Shown here one piece after another: positions 23,746 to 35,726 of a stretch of 64,000 nucleotides of DNA. The stretch is from Formicarius rufipectus (lineage: Eukaryota > Chordata > Aves > Passeriformes > Formicariidae). The stretch spans positions 307,574-371,573 of the forward strand of contig VXAU01000800.1 of the NCBI GenBank assembly GCA_013399695.1, in the 5' to 3' direction. The translations under genes were made by a program, and so were the position numbers. Position 1 is the stretch's first letter, and each line of letters opens with the position of its first letter. The notes under the pieces were generated by a model that made no database searches, was not told where the DNA came from, and worked only from the letters and a program-made list of their open reading frames with translations.

Positions 23746-25214
23746 GATTCACTAATTTATAGCAAACACATGGGGTTTTTCCTGATCAAATAGAATATTG
23801 GATTTCAAGACTTTACACCAAAAGGCTGGGTCAGATCCGGTATCCTGAGGACACAGGCTGAGCATTCCCTGTGGCTTCATTTCCTTCCTCATTTTCAAGC
23901 AAAAGAAAACCACACAGGTCTGTAACAGCTGGAGCAAGGAGAGACTGGAGAGGCAAAGTGAGTTATGAACAGCAGCTCTGTATATCACACTTTCTTTCAT
24001 TGCCATGTTTTTCTCTGTGGGAGGCCAGAGGGAATCAGATCTGTGAGTTCTGCCTGGGTTCCCCAGCTCTGTGCTGTCCCAGCCAAGGAAGAGCTGCTGG
24101 TAACAGCCAGGCAGGGAAAGTGGAGAGAGGCAAAGCAGGGTTTCCTCAGGCAGATTTCTTCCAGCCAAGCACCCCTAGTCACTCACTGCCTCTGGGAGCA
24201 GGCTGCTGCTGCTGGGCTTCCCCAGCTAACAGCACAACCTCCAAGGTAGCAAACATCCACCTCATGTGGCAAACCCCACTAGACTCCATGAGCAGAGACA
24301 GAGCTGTTTTCTTCCCTGGCAGAAGATGCAGCTCAGGACGTTCCTGTCTCACCCTAAGGTCTCATCGAGACGAGGATTGAAAAAAATATTCCTGCCGTCC
24401 TTAAGCCCTGGTTCAAGGTGGTGGCCATGAGCAAACCACGTGGGAGTGTTAGCTCAGCATAGCCCATATCACTGGCTGAGCTGGGCAGGAGATGCTGGCA
24501 CCACTGTGTCTCATGCCAGGTGGGCTGGGACAGAGGTGGATTGTCTGAGCAGAGGACTCCCAGCTCTGTCTCCCAGTGCCAAGAGAGCACTGAGGGCTGG
24601 CTCCTGTCAGGGCTGAGAGTGACCCTGCCCAGGCACAGGTCCTCCCAACCCTGAGCACTCCTGGAGGTTTCCCTGTGGCACCAACTCAGTGGGGAATGAA
24701 CCTCCTGTTAGAGGTGAGGAGTGTCAGAAGGAAAAGAAGGGGGACAGGAATTCCCAGGGAGAGGGCAGAAGTTCAGCAAGATGGGAAATTGTAGCAGGAG
24801 GCACTGGGCAATGCCTTGGGAAGCAGGGTTGGAAGGGAGCTGGTTGCTGGTGCTGGGGACTGTGGTGCTCAGACGTGCCGGTGACTCAGGCGGTGACATC
24901 TTGTCCTACCTGAACATGGGGCCAGTTGTGGTCATGCATGAAGCCTCCGTAATGCAGAACTTGCCTGGCTGTGACTCTGTCACTGCTCTGGATGCCCAGC
25001 ATGTCTGCTGGGTGCTCAGCCTTGAGAGCAGCTTTCCCAGAGGACTCACCCCTGCTGCTCTGTCCTGTGGGACTGGGCTCTTTGAAGTCCACACCCAACC
25101 TGCCCGTCGGTGCATGACTTGGCTGTTGGCTGCCCTGGGACCTTTCCCTCTTGCTCGTCACACATTGCCTGAGCTGCTGACCACATGCCCATGCTTTCCC
25201 TGTCCCATGCCCAG

Positions 25215-25376
25215 GAGTTTTGGGGGTCTCTGACCGCACTGGGGGCTTCCCTGCTCTGAGCTATGAGCTCTGGGAATGCAATGGGATGTTTGTAGCCAAC
25301 ATCTGGAAGATCATATCCTCCCCACTGCTGCTGTGCTGGAGCCAAACCCCTCACCTTGTGTCCTACCTCGTGAAGG
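25215..25376 (+). other. Exon-like open segment A, unknown family
   Basis: An acceptor-like CCCATGCCCAG is followed by 162 bases and a donor GGTGAGAG. In one frame the segment is open for 53 codons, reading VLGVSDRTGGFPALSYELWE and ending HLVSYLVK, and both ends are in phase 1. I do not recognise the product. It could be a true exon, a pseudogene exon or chance. Confidence 0.3.
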
Positions 25377-25882
25377 GTGAGAGCCCTGGGGTGCAGCCTG
25401 TGCAGTTGGGGTGCACCCTGTCGCTCTGAGATGGACTGTGCCCCATCAGGGTGCACCCTGACCCATTGGGGTGCACTCACTGCCTGCCTCTATCCATTGT
25501 GGCCATTCCTGTTCGCACAGGGAGGAACCTTGGGGTGCAGGAGGGAGTGGAGCATTAGGCCTGTGGGCCAAGCCTTGCAGCCCTCCTTAGGTGGGGGCTT
25601 GTTCTAGACTGTGTAGGTGCCACCCCAGCACCCCCACTCCTGTGGTGCCGTGCTCCAGAGACCAGCCACATGTCTGCCACAGTAATCACAATGGTCTGAG
25701 AGGCCCACAGGAAGGTGAGTGCAAGCTGGGAACTGCCCTCCACCATCCTGGTACCCGTGTGCCCTCCCACCTGCTTGCCAACATCCCACCTGCTCAGACA
25801 GCAGAGGACGGATGGACAGACCCTGGGGGTCTCCTGCTCTGCCTCCTGCCCACCGCACCTCTGGCTTTGCTGGTCTCCCCAG

Positions 25883-25998
25883 GCAGCCACAGGGCCCTGG
25901 TGGGTTTGATGGCCATGACAAGGACACATGTCCAAGTGATCTGGCTGAGGAAGAACCAGTCTAGGCTGCATGGGATGTTTGGAGGAAGCTCTGAGGAG
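25883..25998 (+). other. Exon-like open segment B, unknown family
   Basis: An acceptor TCTCCCCAG precedes an open segment reading SHRALVGLMAMTRTHVQVIW and ending MFGGSSEE. Its entry phase (1) fits the exit phase of the segment at 25215-25376. The donor GTGCTG is weak. Family not recognised. Confidence 0.28.
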
Positions 25999-26419
25999 GT
26001 GCTGTCTCTCTCCTAAACCTGTTTCTCCTGCTCCTCACCACCCCTGACTCTACTCACCCAGCTGGATTGCTCAGGCCAGCCTTCCCCAGATTTTGTCCTT
26101 GGGGTGCTCCCCGGTGTTTTTGTCAGTGCTCTCCCTGGCTCAGCTGCCTGCACACCCAAAGGCAGGAGGCAGTGGGAAGGTCTGCTGGACATAGTTCTTG
26201 CTGCCACATGAACCCAGCACAGCCCTGGCCGTGCCATGCCAGTGCCACTGCTGTGCCTGCCGTGGGTGGGCCTGGAGAGAACCCTGGCCCAAGGCACTGA
26301 CCTGTTTGCTTTTCTCCAGTGCCACTTGACCCCAGGTCAGCAGGGCAGGGGGTATTGCTGCCATCCATGTACTGGTCAAACTCATTTGCCTTCATTCTGC
26401 TCCTGCTTTGTTTCTTCAG

Positions 26420-26538
26420 ATTGCTATCAGAAAGAGGTAGTGATGGAAATACCACCTTTAGCTTCCTGGTTATAAGTGACGTGGGAGCAGTTGAAGTCCC
26501 TCTGCCTTTGGGAAGGTCTTCTGAAGAGGAGCATGCCT
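26420..26538 (+). other. Exon-like open segment C, unknown family
   Basis: A good polypyrimidine tract and TTCAG acceptor are followed by 39 open codons (LLSERGSDGNTTFSFLVISD, then VGAVEVPLPLG) and a canonical donor GTGAGT. It contains an N-glycosylation-type NTT. Its entry phase does not fit segment B directly. Family not recognised. Confidence 0.3.
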
Positions 26539-27282
26539 GTGAGTGCTCCTCTCTAAAGGCCATCTCTTGAATCAACCCCACTGATGCCGTCCCCAAGGGT
26601 GGAGTGATTATATTCTGGCTCCATCCCCTTTGCAGTGTTTGGAATGCTGAACTATACACATCTAAAGTACTTCATGGTAACCAGAAGAATGGTTTCTATC
26701 CTGTCGATTGCTTTTCCCCATCTCCTCCATATCCCAAACTTTGTCTCCAGTCTCCTGCTTTACCTTCACACTAGTTCAGTAAATCCTCCCTTGCACCACA
26801 GCCTGTGCACTAGGGAAGGAGAATGGAGCAATGACAGCCACCTCTTGCATCACCCTACTGGTGGTCACCAGTTGCAGAAGAGCAGGAAGTAAAAAAAGGG
26901 TTTTTATAATGACACAAGTTTTATATACACACAAATTATCCAACTGGGGCAAAATAGGGTTTGTAGAAGAAGCTTTCATCCATGTGTGTGATGGTTCTGA
27001 GGTGAAGAGGTTTGTAGCCAGAAAAGCAGTAGTGCTCCTGGACATGCTCTTTCTGCTGCTGCCCTGCTCTCATTGCTTTAATTTGGATGAGACCAAGGAA
27101 AATGCTTATTGAAACAAAGTTTTGTTTCCTGGGAATATTGCCTGCCTGGGAAGGGAAGCTGCAGAGCTGCCCACCCTGGGTGCATGGGCACAATCCCACA
27201 GCAGTGCTGCTGCCCTGGTGGCACCGCAGGAGAGGAGTGGTGTGGGGAGAGTTATTCCCAGTGCTGCCTGGCTCCAGCCCAG

Positions 27283-27345
27283 CTGGCTCTGAACACCACC
27301 GTGCACTGTACTTTGCTGGATGAGGGTCATGGTGCCCTCAGCAAG
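27283..27345 (+). other. Exon-like open segment D, unknown family
   Basis: After CAGCCCAG come 21 codons, LALNTTVHCTLLDEGHGALS then K, followed by GTGAAA. The frame remains open to a stop near 27382. The segment has an NTT sequon and one cysteine, suggestive of an extracellular domain, but is too short to assign. Confidence 0.22.
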
Positions 27346-27939
27346 GTGAAATCCAGTCCCATAACTTTGAGGAGTGGATGGTGAATGGAGGAGGCTCTGC
27401 CTGCCCCGGTCACCACTTGTGGGCAGGTGGGCAGAGCCATCCATGCCCACTGGAGCACTGTCAGACCTGAATCCCATGAAGCGCTGCTTCTCCTCAGTCT
27501 GTCTCCAGCTGCCCTTCCCACAGTGGGTGACCCCACTCTGGGGAGAGCAAGGGAAATCTTGCAGGAGCCATGAGCCCCTGTGGGGTTACCAATGGCAGCA
27601 GTTCCCCATCCTCTTTCTCCTCTGTGTTATGGGTTCTCCTCCTTCACCAGCCAGCAACCTGCCCTGCCCACCTGTGGGGCAATTCCCTGTGCTGGCCTCA
27701 CCTTCTCAGATGTAGTGTTGTGGTCCTCTGAAGGACAGGTGAGGACAGGAATGCCTGACGCAGTCTGTCAAAGCTAATCTGCACCCTACCATGACACTGT
27801 TTTTATGAAAGAAGTCATTCAGGTCTGGGGCATCAGGGAAGATCTGGGCACAAGTCCTGGAGGTGTGTTTGTGTTTCTGGTGTTGCAAAACCAGCTTTCT
27901 CGGTGGCTGAAACTGTGTGGCTGCAGCTGGAGGTCAGAA

Positions 27940-28180
27940 AGGGCTGATGTGAGTTGGGAGCAGAAATGCTGGGGGAGCACCTTGGCTTGTGAGGTCACCA
28001 CCATGGGGAGTGACACCTCTTCCTGTGCCCTGTGGTCTGAGCTGGCTGCGTCAGACCTGCCTGGCAAAGTGTGCATTTACCTAAAAATCCATGAATTGTG
28101 CATCTGCAAGCATCAGGTGATGAAGGCAGCTGTGTCCTCCAGGCATGGCTTTGTTCCCAAAGGAGACCCCACTGCCACAG
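27940..28180 (+). other. Exon-like open segment E, unknown family
   Basis: A frame open for 155 codons (27805-28272) includes VTTMGSDTSSCALWSELAAS, then DLPGKVCIYLKIHELCICKH and AAVSSRHGFVPKGDP, before a canonical donor CACAG-GTGAGG at 28181. The right end is well defined by the donor. The left boundary is uncertain. The cysteine-rich, hydrophobic-alternating pattern looks protein-like, but I cannot name the family. Confidence 0.32.
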
Positions 28181-29239
28181 GTGAGGCTTTCCCTTGGCAT
28201 CTTGGATCTGCCACCAGCATCAGCAGAGGAGTGTGCCAGGCTGCCAGGGCTCACTTGGGCTGCAGGCAATGAGTCATAAGAACTTCAAAGGATCTTGGGC
28301 CTTTTCCATAGAGATTTTCCTATCTTATTTCAAAAAGATAGCAAGGTTTGGCCCTATCAGGCACATTTTATCAACTTTCTTCTGCCTTTGTTGATACTCA
28401 TGCTCAGCCGAGAGGTTTTTAATCCCAGGAGCTGATAACCAAAAATTACTGAATCTTAGAAACATGCAGAGCTGATGGATCCACTTTGATGCTCACCCAG
28501 AGCTCTGGAGATCTCCTAGGAGGGCAGTCCTCCAGTGCCTGGGGACTGCATGGGCAAAATTCCCTTCCTTCCCTTCTGCTGCCCACTGGTGCTCCCCTGT
28601 GCTCCTCTGGACCATGCCTGTCCTCCTTGGGACGTATGTGCCCAGATGGTTCAGTCACTCCTGCACCTCGATGCGCAGGAGATGGGAAGGTGGTGTATCT
28701 ATCAGGTCAAGGGTTCTGGCAGGCTGCAGGAGGAAAAATTCCCTTCTGGCCCTGGGTTTAGTGCCCCAACCAGGGCAAGGAGGGACACACTGGGGACATC
28801 TCTGCACAGTGCCAGAGACAGCAATGCTGCTTGAACTGATAGGTCCTGCTGGACTCAGGGCTGCCTGGACCCCCTATCCCAAAAGCTTCTGCAGCAGGTC
28901 ACTGTTTCACACAGGGCAGGGCAGAGGGAAGGGTTAAGCTTTTACAGGGCTGTAAAGTGCTGGAAAAGTGGAAGTTCTCCCACTGTGCTGTAAACAGAGT
29001 GGAATGACCTGCCTCAGATGAAAGGAGCCCTGCCTGCACCTTCCCCTCTGGCTGAAACCAACAGGAAAGTCAGATGTGAAGTTCTGGGTGATTTGAGTGA
29101 TCTGGTGGCTGTGAGAGCCTGGTTGACCTCACTCCCAGAGGGATCAGCTGCACCTGTGCCTTCCAAACACCAGTGCAGATCTGCTATGGAAGTCTCTTGC
29201 ACACAGGACACATTCCTAATGTCACTGTGATCCTAATTC

Positions 29240-29309
29240 CTCTCCTGGCTCTGGGGGAGTGTGACATGGTCCTTCAGGAAGGTGCCGAGGTATACACTGT
29301 GGGGCTCTG
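29240..29309 (+). repeat. First copy of a diverged 70-bp duplicated segment
   Basis: This matches 30738-30807 at roughly 86 percent by eye. It reads ALGECDMVLQEGAEVYTVGL in the frame that the other copy also keeps open. See the copy at 30709-30909 for splice context. Confidence 0.6.
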
Positions 29310-30708
29310 CCTCACACAGAGCTGGGCTTGCTGCCTCCTCCTCACCCTGGGGGTACCTGCAGCGATGAGGGTCTCAGTCCTTCACTTTCTGGGTGCCCTG
29401 AGAGCTGAGGCAGCGATGTGGGGCTGTACCCAAGTGAGAGATGACAAGAAGCTGCTCTGAGCATGTTGGCTGGGACAAACATGGACCTTTAAAAAGCCCA
29501 TCTGCCTGCAGTGACACTGAGCCCTGTGGTGGGCTGGCCCAGCTGCAGCTGAGACTGAAACACTTTTGTCTATATTTAGTGCATTTTTCAGATAACCCTA
29601 TTCTATTTTTGGGCCATGTGCTGACTTAGGGCCCCTTTTTGCTCTTGTGCTGAGCTGTATCACAGGTCAAAGCATTTCCATTTTTGGGATACTCATGTTT
29701 CCAAATGTTTGGAAGGGTGTTGAGGAGAAGGTAGGCAAATAAGGTTTTTGCCTTCTTCCTTAATATTCAAATAAAGGTGGGAAAATTTTTTTTTAAGGCA
29801 TTTGATGGAGCAGCTAAGGCTGGAAATCATGAAAGGCCTTTGCTAACTCTCCTTCCTCCCAATTAGATTTTCAGAGGAGCAGAAACCTGGGTTTCATGTG
29901 TGAGAGAATGGGAAAAGGTGTAGGGTCATCACCTGCCTTGCATGGGTTTTGAGGGTTTCATTTCTATAGGCATCATGGAGAGAGCAGAGGGATCCATGGG
30001 TGGTTTCAGTGATGGGTCCTTATAAGGCTGCTGTGGCTGAGCTCAGTGACAGTCACCCTCCTGGTGGGACAGCTTGGCTGGCAGGACCAGGGTGCTTGCC
30101 AAGACCAGATGGAAATGCCTGAGAACAGGAACCTTCAAAGCAGCCTGTGTTTTGCTCTTTTTAAGGTCAGCTCCTTGGAAAGCTCTGTGCTGGGACAGGC
30201 CACCCACCGCTCGAGGAGCAAAGTGACAGGCACACGTGTCCACAGCATCCCCGTGCCAGTGTGACAGGTCTCCTTGTCTGCTGCTGTGATGGGACAGAGC
30301 AGTGTGGTGACCCAAGTGCTGGGGGAACTTCCCCGCTTTGGGAGCTTGCTGTGCTCTCCCTGTCTTGTCAGAGCTCTCGGAGGTTTCGAACAGCAGCCGT
30401 GGCTCCTGAGGTCACAGGGAGTGTGGCCACCAGGCTCTGAACTGGGGTCGGGCACAGCCGGTGCAGTGCTCCTGTGTGTCATACCAGACCAGTCCCACCA
30501 CCAAGCCTTATCCAGGGAGGGATTGCCGTGTATTGATGCATCTCCCACCACACTCCCTGCTTGATCTGTATCCCAGACCCAGACGGTGTAACCCAGAGGC
30601 GTGGGGTGACTGGGGATTGTGTGTATTTTAAAACTCCTCTCTGTGGCAAAGGTCTTGGAATGGTGCCCAGGGAGCAAAGGAAAAACATTCCCCTTGTCCT
30701 CTCCTCAG

Positions 30709-30909
30709 ATTTGGATTCCCATCTCAGATGTCACGGCTGTGGGGGAGGGTGACACGGTCCTTCAGCAAGGTGCCAAGGTATACACAGTGGAACTCTGTCT
30801 CGCACCAGTCGTCTGGGGGAGGATTTTTGAAACGCCACAGAGTCCTTGAGGGCTTTCAGTCCACTGTCACCAAGCTCTGCGGTATTTACCTCCACCCCAG
30901 CCTAACGAG
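30709..30909 (+). pseudogene. Exon-like segment F, frameshifted; second copy of the duplicated segment
   Basis: A strong acceptor (CCCTTGTCCTCTCCTCAG) opens a frame reading IWIPISDVTAVGEGDTVLQQ then GAKVYTVELCLAP and on to GRIF. That frame stops at a TGA (30847-30849), while a second frame continues HRVLEGFQSTVTKLCGIYLH to a donor-like GAG-GTGAGA at 30909. One frameshift thus separates two protein-like halves, which suggests a decayed exon. Part of it (30738-30807) is a diverged copy of 29240-29309. An in-frame GTATAC after GAK is an alternative, shorter donor. Confidence 0.3.
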
Positions 30910-31711
30910 GTGAGACTGGCTACGCCCAGCTGAGGTCAAGTCAGGGCTCATGGGAGGGCAGAGCCGATGTGTCCCACCTGCCTATGGGCTGACCTCAGTC
31001 CCAGGCTGAAGCACATGGCTAGCACTGCCAAAGCCTGGCTCGCCCAGCACCCCACCTCAGCAGGAACCCTCTCCCTGCCCCTGTGCTGGGCTGCCAGAGG
31101 GTGCCCTGTCAGCACAACCAGGCACCTTGGCAGCACCTGGAGCAAATACGGCCATAAATGCTGCCCATCCGTGACTGCCGACGTGGGGCTGGCTTGTCCT
31201 CAGGCTTTCGGGAGCCTGCTGCACATGGAGCAGAGCCCTGTGGGAGGCACTCGCCCCTGGCTGTGCAGAAGGCAGCTCAGCCGCGGGGTGGTGGGGTTTG
31301 GTGCCTGTGGTAGAGGGGCAGCAGGAGGAGAACGAGAGCCAGGATGAGACCAGGACCCTGCTGGTCCTGAATGTTCTTCACTTGTCCTGGCTCATGTATG
31401 ACCTGCAGGCATTGAAGCCCAGTGTCCCTCAGCCCATCTCCTGCCGGGCACCAGCTTCATAATGGTGGAGTGGGAAGTTTCTCTGTGATGGCCCTAATGT
31501 AGCTGTGCACTGTGGTGCTGCCTCCCCAGTCCTGTGCACAGGGCCTGGCTCAGCCCAGGGGAATAACCAGGAACCCTGAACATCCCCAGTTGTGTAGAAA
31601 ATGGAGCCTGGCTGTTCACAGCCAAGTTCCAGCCCCTCTCCAGTGGCCTGTCCCACACCTGGCTGGCTCAAGCCATGGTCCCACATTTTCCAGTGTTCCT
31701 TCTCCAACCAG

Positions 31712-31798
31712 GGCTGTGACTGCAGTGCATCCAGACATACAATGCAACTGGTACTGCCCCCAAGCGGGGTTGTTGGCCTGACTGGAAATAGCCCAAAG
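31712..31798 (+). other. Exon-like open segment G, unknown family
   Basis: The acceptor TTCTCCAACCAG is followed by 29 codons in phase 0 at both ends, GCDCSASRHTMQLVLPPSGV then VGLTGNSPK, and donor GTAATT. Two cysteines followed by MQLVLPPSGVV faintly resembles the start of a ZP-N-type beta domain, but this is a weak impression from memory and not an assignment. Confidence 0.28.
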
Positions 31799-34470
31799 GT
31801 AATTTTAACCTCAGTGGTGTTGCATTTTTCAGGTCATGTGGTGGGGAGGACACAGAGGGGTGTGCTAGGGACATGCTGGGTGCAGGGATGTGCACACTGG
31901 TGTCCACACACACACTGGAACTCGGGGGAGGCACCCTGGGCATGATCACAGGTGACCTGTTCCCATCATCTCAGCACAAAACCAGACTGAGGATTAAGAG
32001 GAGACTTTAGTGTTCCTTTCCTCCCCTCAGTATAGTGAAACCTACACAGGGCAGGACATTTATAGCTGCCCTCCCTTATCAGGAGCTCTCTTGGGTTTCA
32101 CTCCAGGGTGACACCTGGAAGCAAGCTCTGGTGCTATTGGAGGCAGCTTAGAGGAGGCTGCAGAGTCCTCCTGTCCTGCAGTCTGGGGCTGATACAGGGC
32201 AAAGTGGGGGCGATAGCGATGGTGCCAGGCACCTGCAGCACCCACCTCGTGCTCCTCAAAGCCACCCCATTTCTCTGTGAGCAGCAGGCAGGGGACATCT
32301 CTTGGTCTGGCATCACACTGCTGCTGTGCTGCCTGTTCTGCGAGACTTTGCCTGGTGCTACCACAGCCCTTATCAGCTATGGGAGCTCAGCATGAAAGAA
32401 GGCCCCTCCTTTGGATAGATGCCATGTGGAAACTGGTGAACTTTCTTCAGGCTCTCCATCAGCTCTCCAGGTTCCTCATCTCCATTTTTCAACATGGCTT
32501 TACAATCATGCTCCGAGGAGATAAAGAGCTGCTCAACAGGGTCCCAAGAGCTTTCCAAGGAGATACTCTGAACCAAAGTGCCAAATGGGCTAGGGGATCC
32601 CAGTAGGGCAGGAACACTCCCAGCATCATGAACCAGGGGAGCGTTTGGGAAAAGCTGGATGCAGCCAGTCCCTGTTCCCCAGGGAGAGCCAAACCTAGCT
32701 AGGACTTGGGGCTGCAGCAGCAGTAATGGCCCTGCTCACCCTGGGGCAGCTGCAGAGCCCAGGTCCCTGCCTGGCTGCCTCTGAGCCCCCGGGGACAGGA
32801 AGATGGGGAGCTCAGACACTGTGACAGGAGCTGGACTCTCTCCTGGTCAGCACCTTATAGTCTGAAGACACAAGAAGAGTCAAGGTGAATCAGCACAAGG
32901 ACAAGCACCAGTCTGGCTGAGACACTGTCTGGAACAGACCCTCCAAGACTGAGGGTCACACTGAGTGCTGGATAAACCTGTCCTTGTCCCAGGGATCCTA
33001 CTCCAGCACAAACAACTCAGGTTGGTGGAAACTCACTCATGGGGAAAGGCAACGTAGGACAGAGCTGGTGCTGATGACCTGGCCAGGGCAGCTGAGCACA
33101 GTATGGCCATCCCCAGGCTGATCCTGCCAGCCACTGCCAGCACAAGATTTCTGGTCCCTTCCTGGGATGCTATGGGGAGCCCTGTCTCTCCACAATGGGA
33201 CAAAACCAAACTGTGGGACAGAGAACACCTCAGCAGGTTTGCTTTTCCCCACTTTACTCAGACTTTCTGGGATGAAGATGCTCATGGTGAGGCTTTGATG
33301 GGAGCATGGATATCGGGAGAAAAGCACAAGCACAAGCCTTGTCTTCACACCAGAACTGGACCATGTCACCATGTCATCATGGTAGTGGCCAGCAGTGTCC
33401 CATGCTGCTAGGGAAGGTGTGGTGTGGCCCTGTATAGTGAGGTACAAGGACCAAAGGGAAGGGGCATGTCTGGATGGCACCAGGAGAACTGGTCCACCTG
33501 AAACACACTGCCCTGACCACCCTCTGACAAGCCTTAGCTGAGCAATCAAGGCTGGGCAGCCAAGGAAGAGTGATTTTCTCCCATCCTCTGAAATAGAAGA
33601 CCCAAGTTTCGTTTTATTTGCTTATAGTTGTCCTATCTTGAATTTGAGTGTGTAGGAAGTTCCTGCCTTTGTTCTACAGAGGGATTTAAAATAAATTGGT
33701 ACAAATATATGGAACTATGAGCAGATGAAGATGAGGATGAAGTCCTCCATGGTCACCGCTGCCATGTGCCTTAGACCAGACAGGCTCACAGTTCAAGGTG
33801 TGCAATCCTGGGGCTCCAGATGCTGAGCTGTGAGAGGCCTGGCCAGCAATCAAGTAGTTGCTCTTTTATTCAGCTTCAACCCAGCATAATTTTTCACCCT
33901 TGCCATGAAGGGCTGAGCCTTGCCAGCCAGGGTGGATCTTGGGGCTCAGTGCTGCTCTCCAGCAGGGTTGACTGCCAAGGCCTCATCTTGCACAAGACAA
34001 GTATGTGGTAGGAGTCAAAAAAGACAGAAATGCTCTCGTGTGGGAGTTGGCAGTTTCCAGGTTTCTTGATTCGCCCATCCCAGACACACTCGGGGCCCCA
34101 GCAGCACCGTGGCTTGACCTGCCCTGAGCCAGTGGGCTGCAGCATCTCCAGTGAATGAGGCATGGCCAGAGCTGGACTGCTACTGGCCTGCGGTCTGCTT
34201 TGGCAGGATTGAACCTTCATCTTAAAGAGGCTCTGAATGGTGATTCAGGTGTTCATCCTCCTTTTGGGACATGTGGACTTGAGGGCAATTTGGGAACACT
34301 CTTGAATAAAGCACCACTGACTGTCCAGAATACTGGCCACCTCATGGCACCTATGTGGGGGTCACTTCCAACGCTGGAAAAGGCAGAAGAGCCAGAGACA
34401 TCTGTGATGCAAACCCTGGAAAATCCAACTGCCCTGATTTATACAATCTGCAAGTCCATGTCATCACTGA

Positions 34471-34506
34471 TGGCCCAAAGCCAGTCTGCAGTCCTGTTTT
34501 CCAAAG
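34471..34506 (+). repeat. 36-bp direct repeat, copy 1
   Basis: Differs at one base from 35691-35726. It begins TGGCCCAAAGCC and ends GTTTTCCAAAG. Flanks do not align beyond a few bases, so this is not a large duplication. Confidence 0.8.
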
Positions 34507-35690
34507 CTTCAGTCCCCCTTCAGTATGGGGAGACTCTACAGTCAGGCCTCCAGGGTCCCTGTCCAGCCTGGCTGGAGTCAGTAGGACCATGGGAAGAGCA
34601 GCCTCGAGCAGGGGTCCATTCCTTGTCTCCACACCATAATGTGCCCTCTGGAACATCATGCCCTGTGCACAGTCACCCCATAAAGCTTACATTTCTCTTT
34701 GTGGACAACAGCTCCTCCATCAGAACACCCTCCCCATGGAGAGCACACTATGGAGCACATCTTGCCTCTGTGGAGCAGAACCCACCACTATGGAGAGCAT
34801 TCCTACCACTACATCCTACCTTCTTGAAGCACACATCACCCCTATGGCGTGTGGCATGAGCCCTTTTTGGAGTGAGGCTGGGGGACCCTGGGAACTAACC
34901 GCTGCTGTTGCCGGGACCCAGGGTCACAGTCCATGTGAGGAAGGGCAAACCCTGCAGGATGTGAAGACTGCCCAAATTAGGAAGCAGGAAGGACCAGCCA
35001 CTTCCTGGCCAGTGGTGGGGCACAGGGCAGCAGGGTGGACAGGCTCCTTCTCTCAGCATGGTGTTGAAGGTGGAAGATCAGCATCCATCACATTTGAGGG
35101 GACCCATCATGAGCTACTGCTAAGGATGAGATGCCCTGTGGCCAGTGGCTGCTAATGGGGTAGCAGGTGGGTTCCCCACTCCCTCCTGCTGCAGTGCAGG
35201 CAGGGCGAGTGCAGACCTCTGCTTTTATTTCCCATGACAGCTCTCTGCTCCCACTGCCGGGCCCCGGTGGAGGTGCTGGGGGGGTGGCAGTGGCCAGAGG
35301 TGACAGGGTGCTGCTTTGTCCAGTCCCACACCATCCTCTCACTGCACAGGCAGCAGCCCTGGCTGCGGCACCCCAGCCGGCAAGGTTACTCCATGCTGAG
35401 ACACACACCCCAAAATTGCCTTGGGTCAAATTACTGGGCCCATCTCACCAGCTATTATTTCCTTCTGTCCCCAAGCCAAACGAGGAGCTTGTGGAAAACA
35501 AGGAGGTGTCAGTCCAGGGCGCTCTGAGTCAGAGTGCCGCGGGGCTGGGGTCACGGGGCTGCCCACGGCACGGGGCTCTGCAGTGTCCCCAGCCGGGAGG
35601 GACACTCCAGGGAAGGCGGCCAAGCTCTCCCCTGATCACTGCCCCACATGTCTGCCTCTCTGGGCAGCCTTCCCAGCTGGATGCACTGCC

Positions 35691-35726
35691 TGGCCCAAAG
35701 CCGGTCTGCAGTCCTGTTTTCCAAAG
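35691..35726 (+). repeat. 36-bp direct repeat, copy 2
   Basis: 35 of 36 bases match 34471-34506, 1220 bases upstream. No family recognised. Confidence 0.8.

Noticed and set aside
34155..34859. 234-codon plus-strand open frame
   Set aside because: No splice or start context, no domain, and its end reflects imperfect repetition of CACTATGGAGAGCA-like words. Kept only as unexplained.
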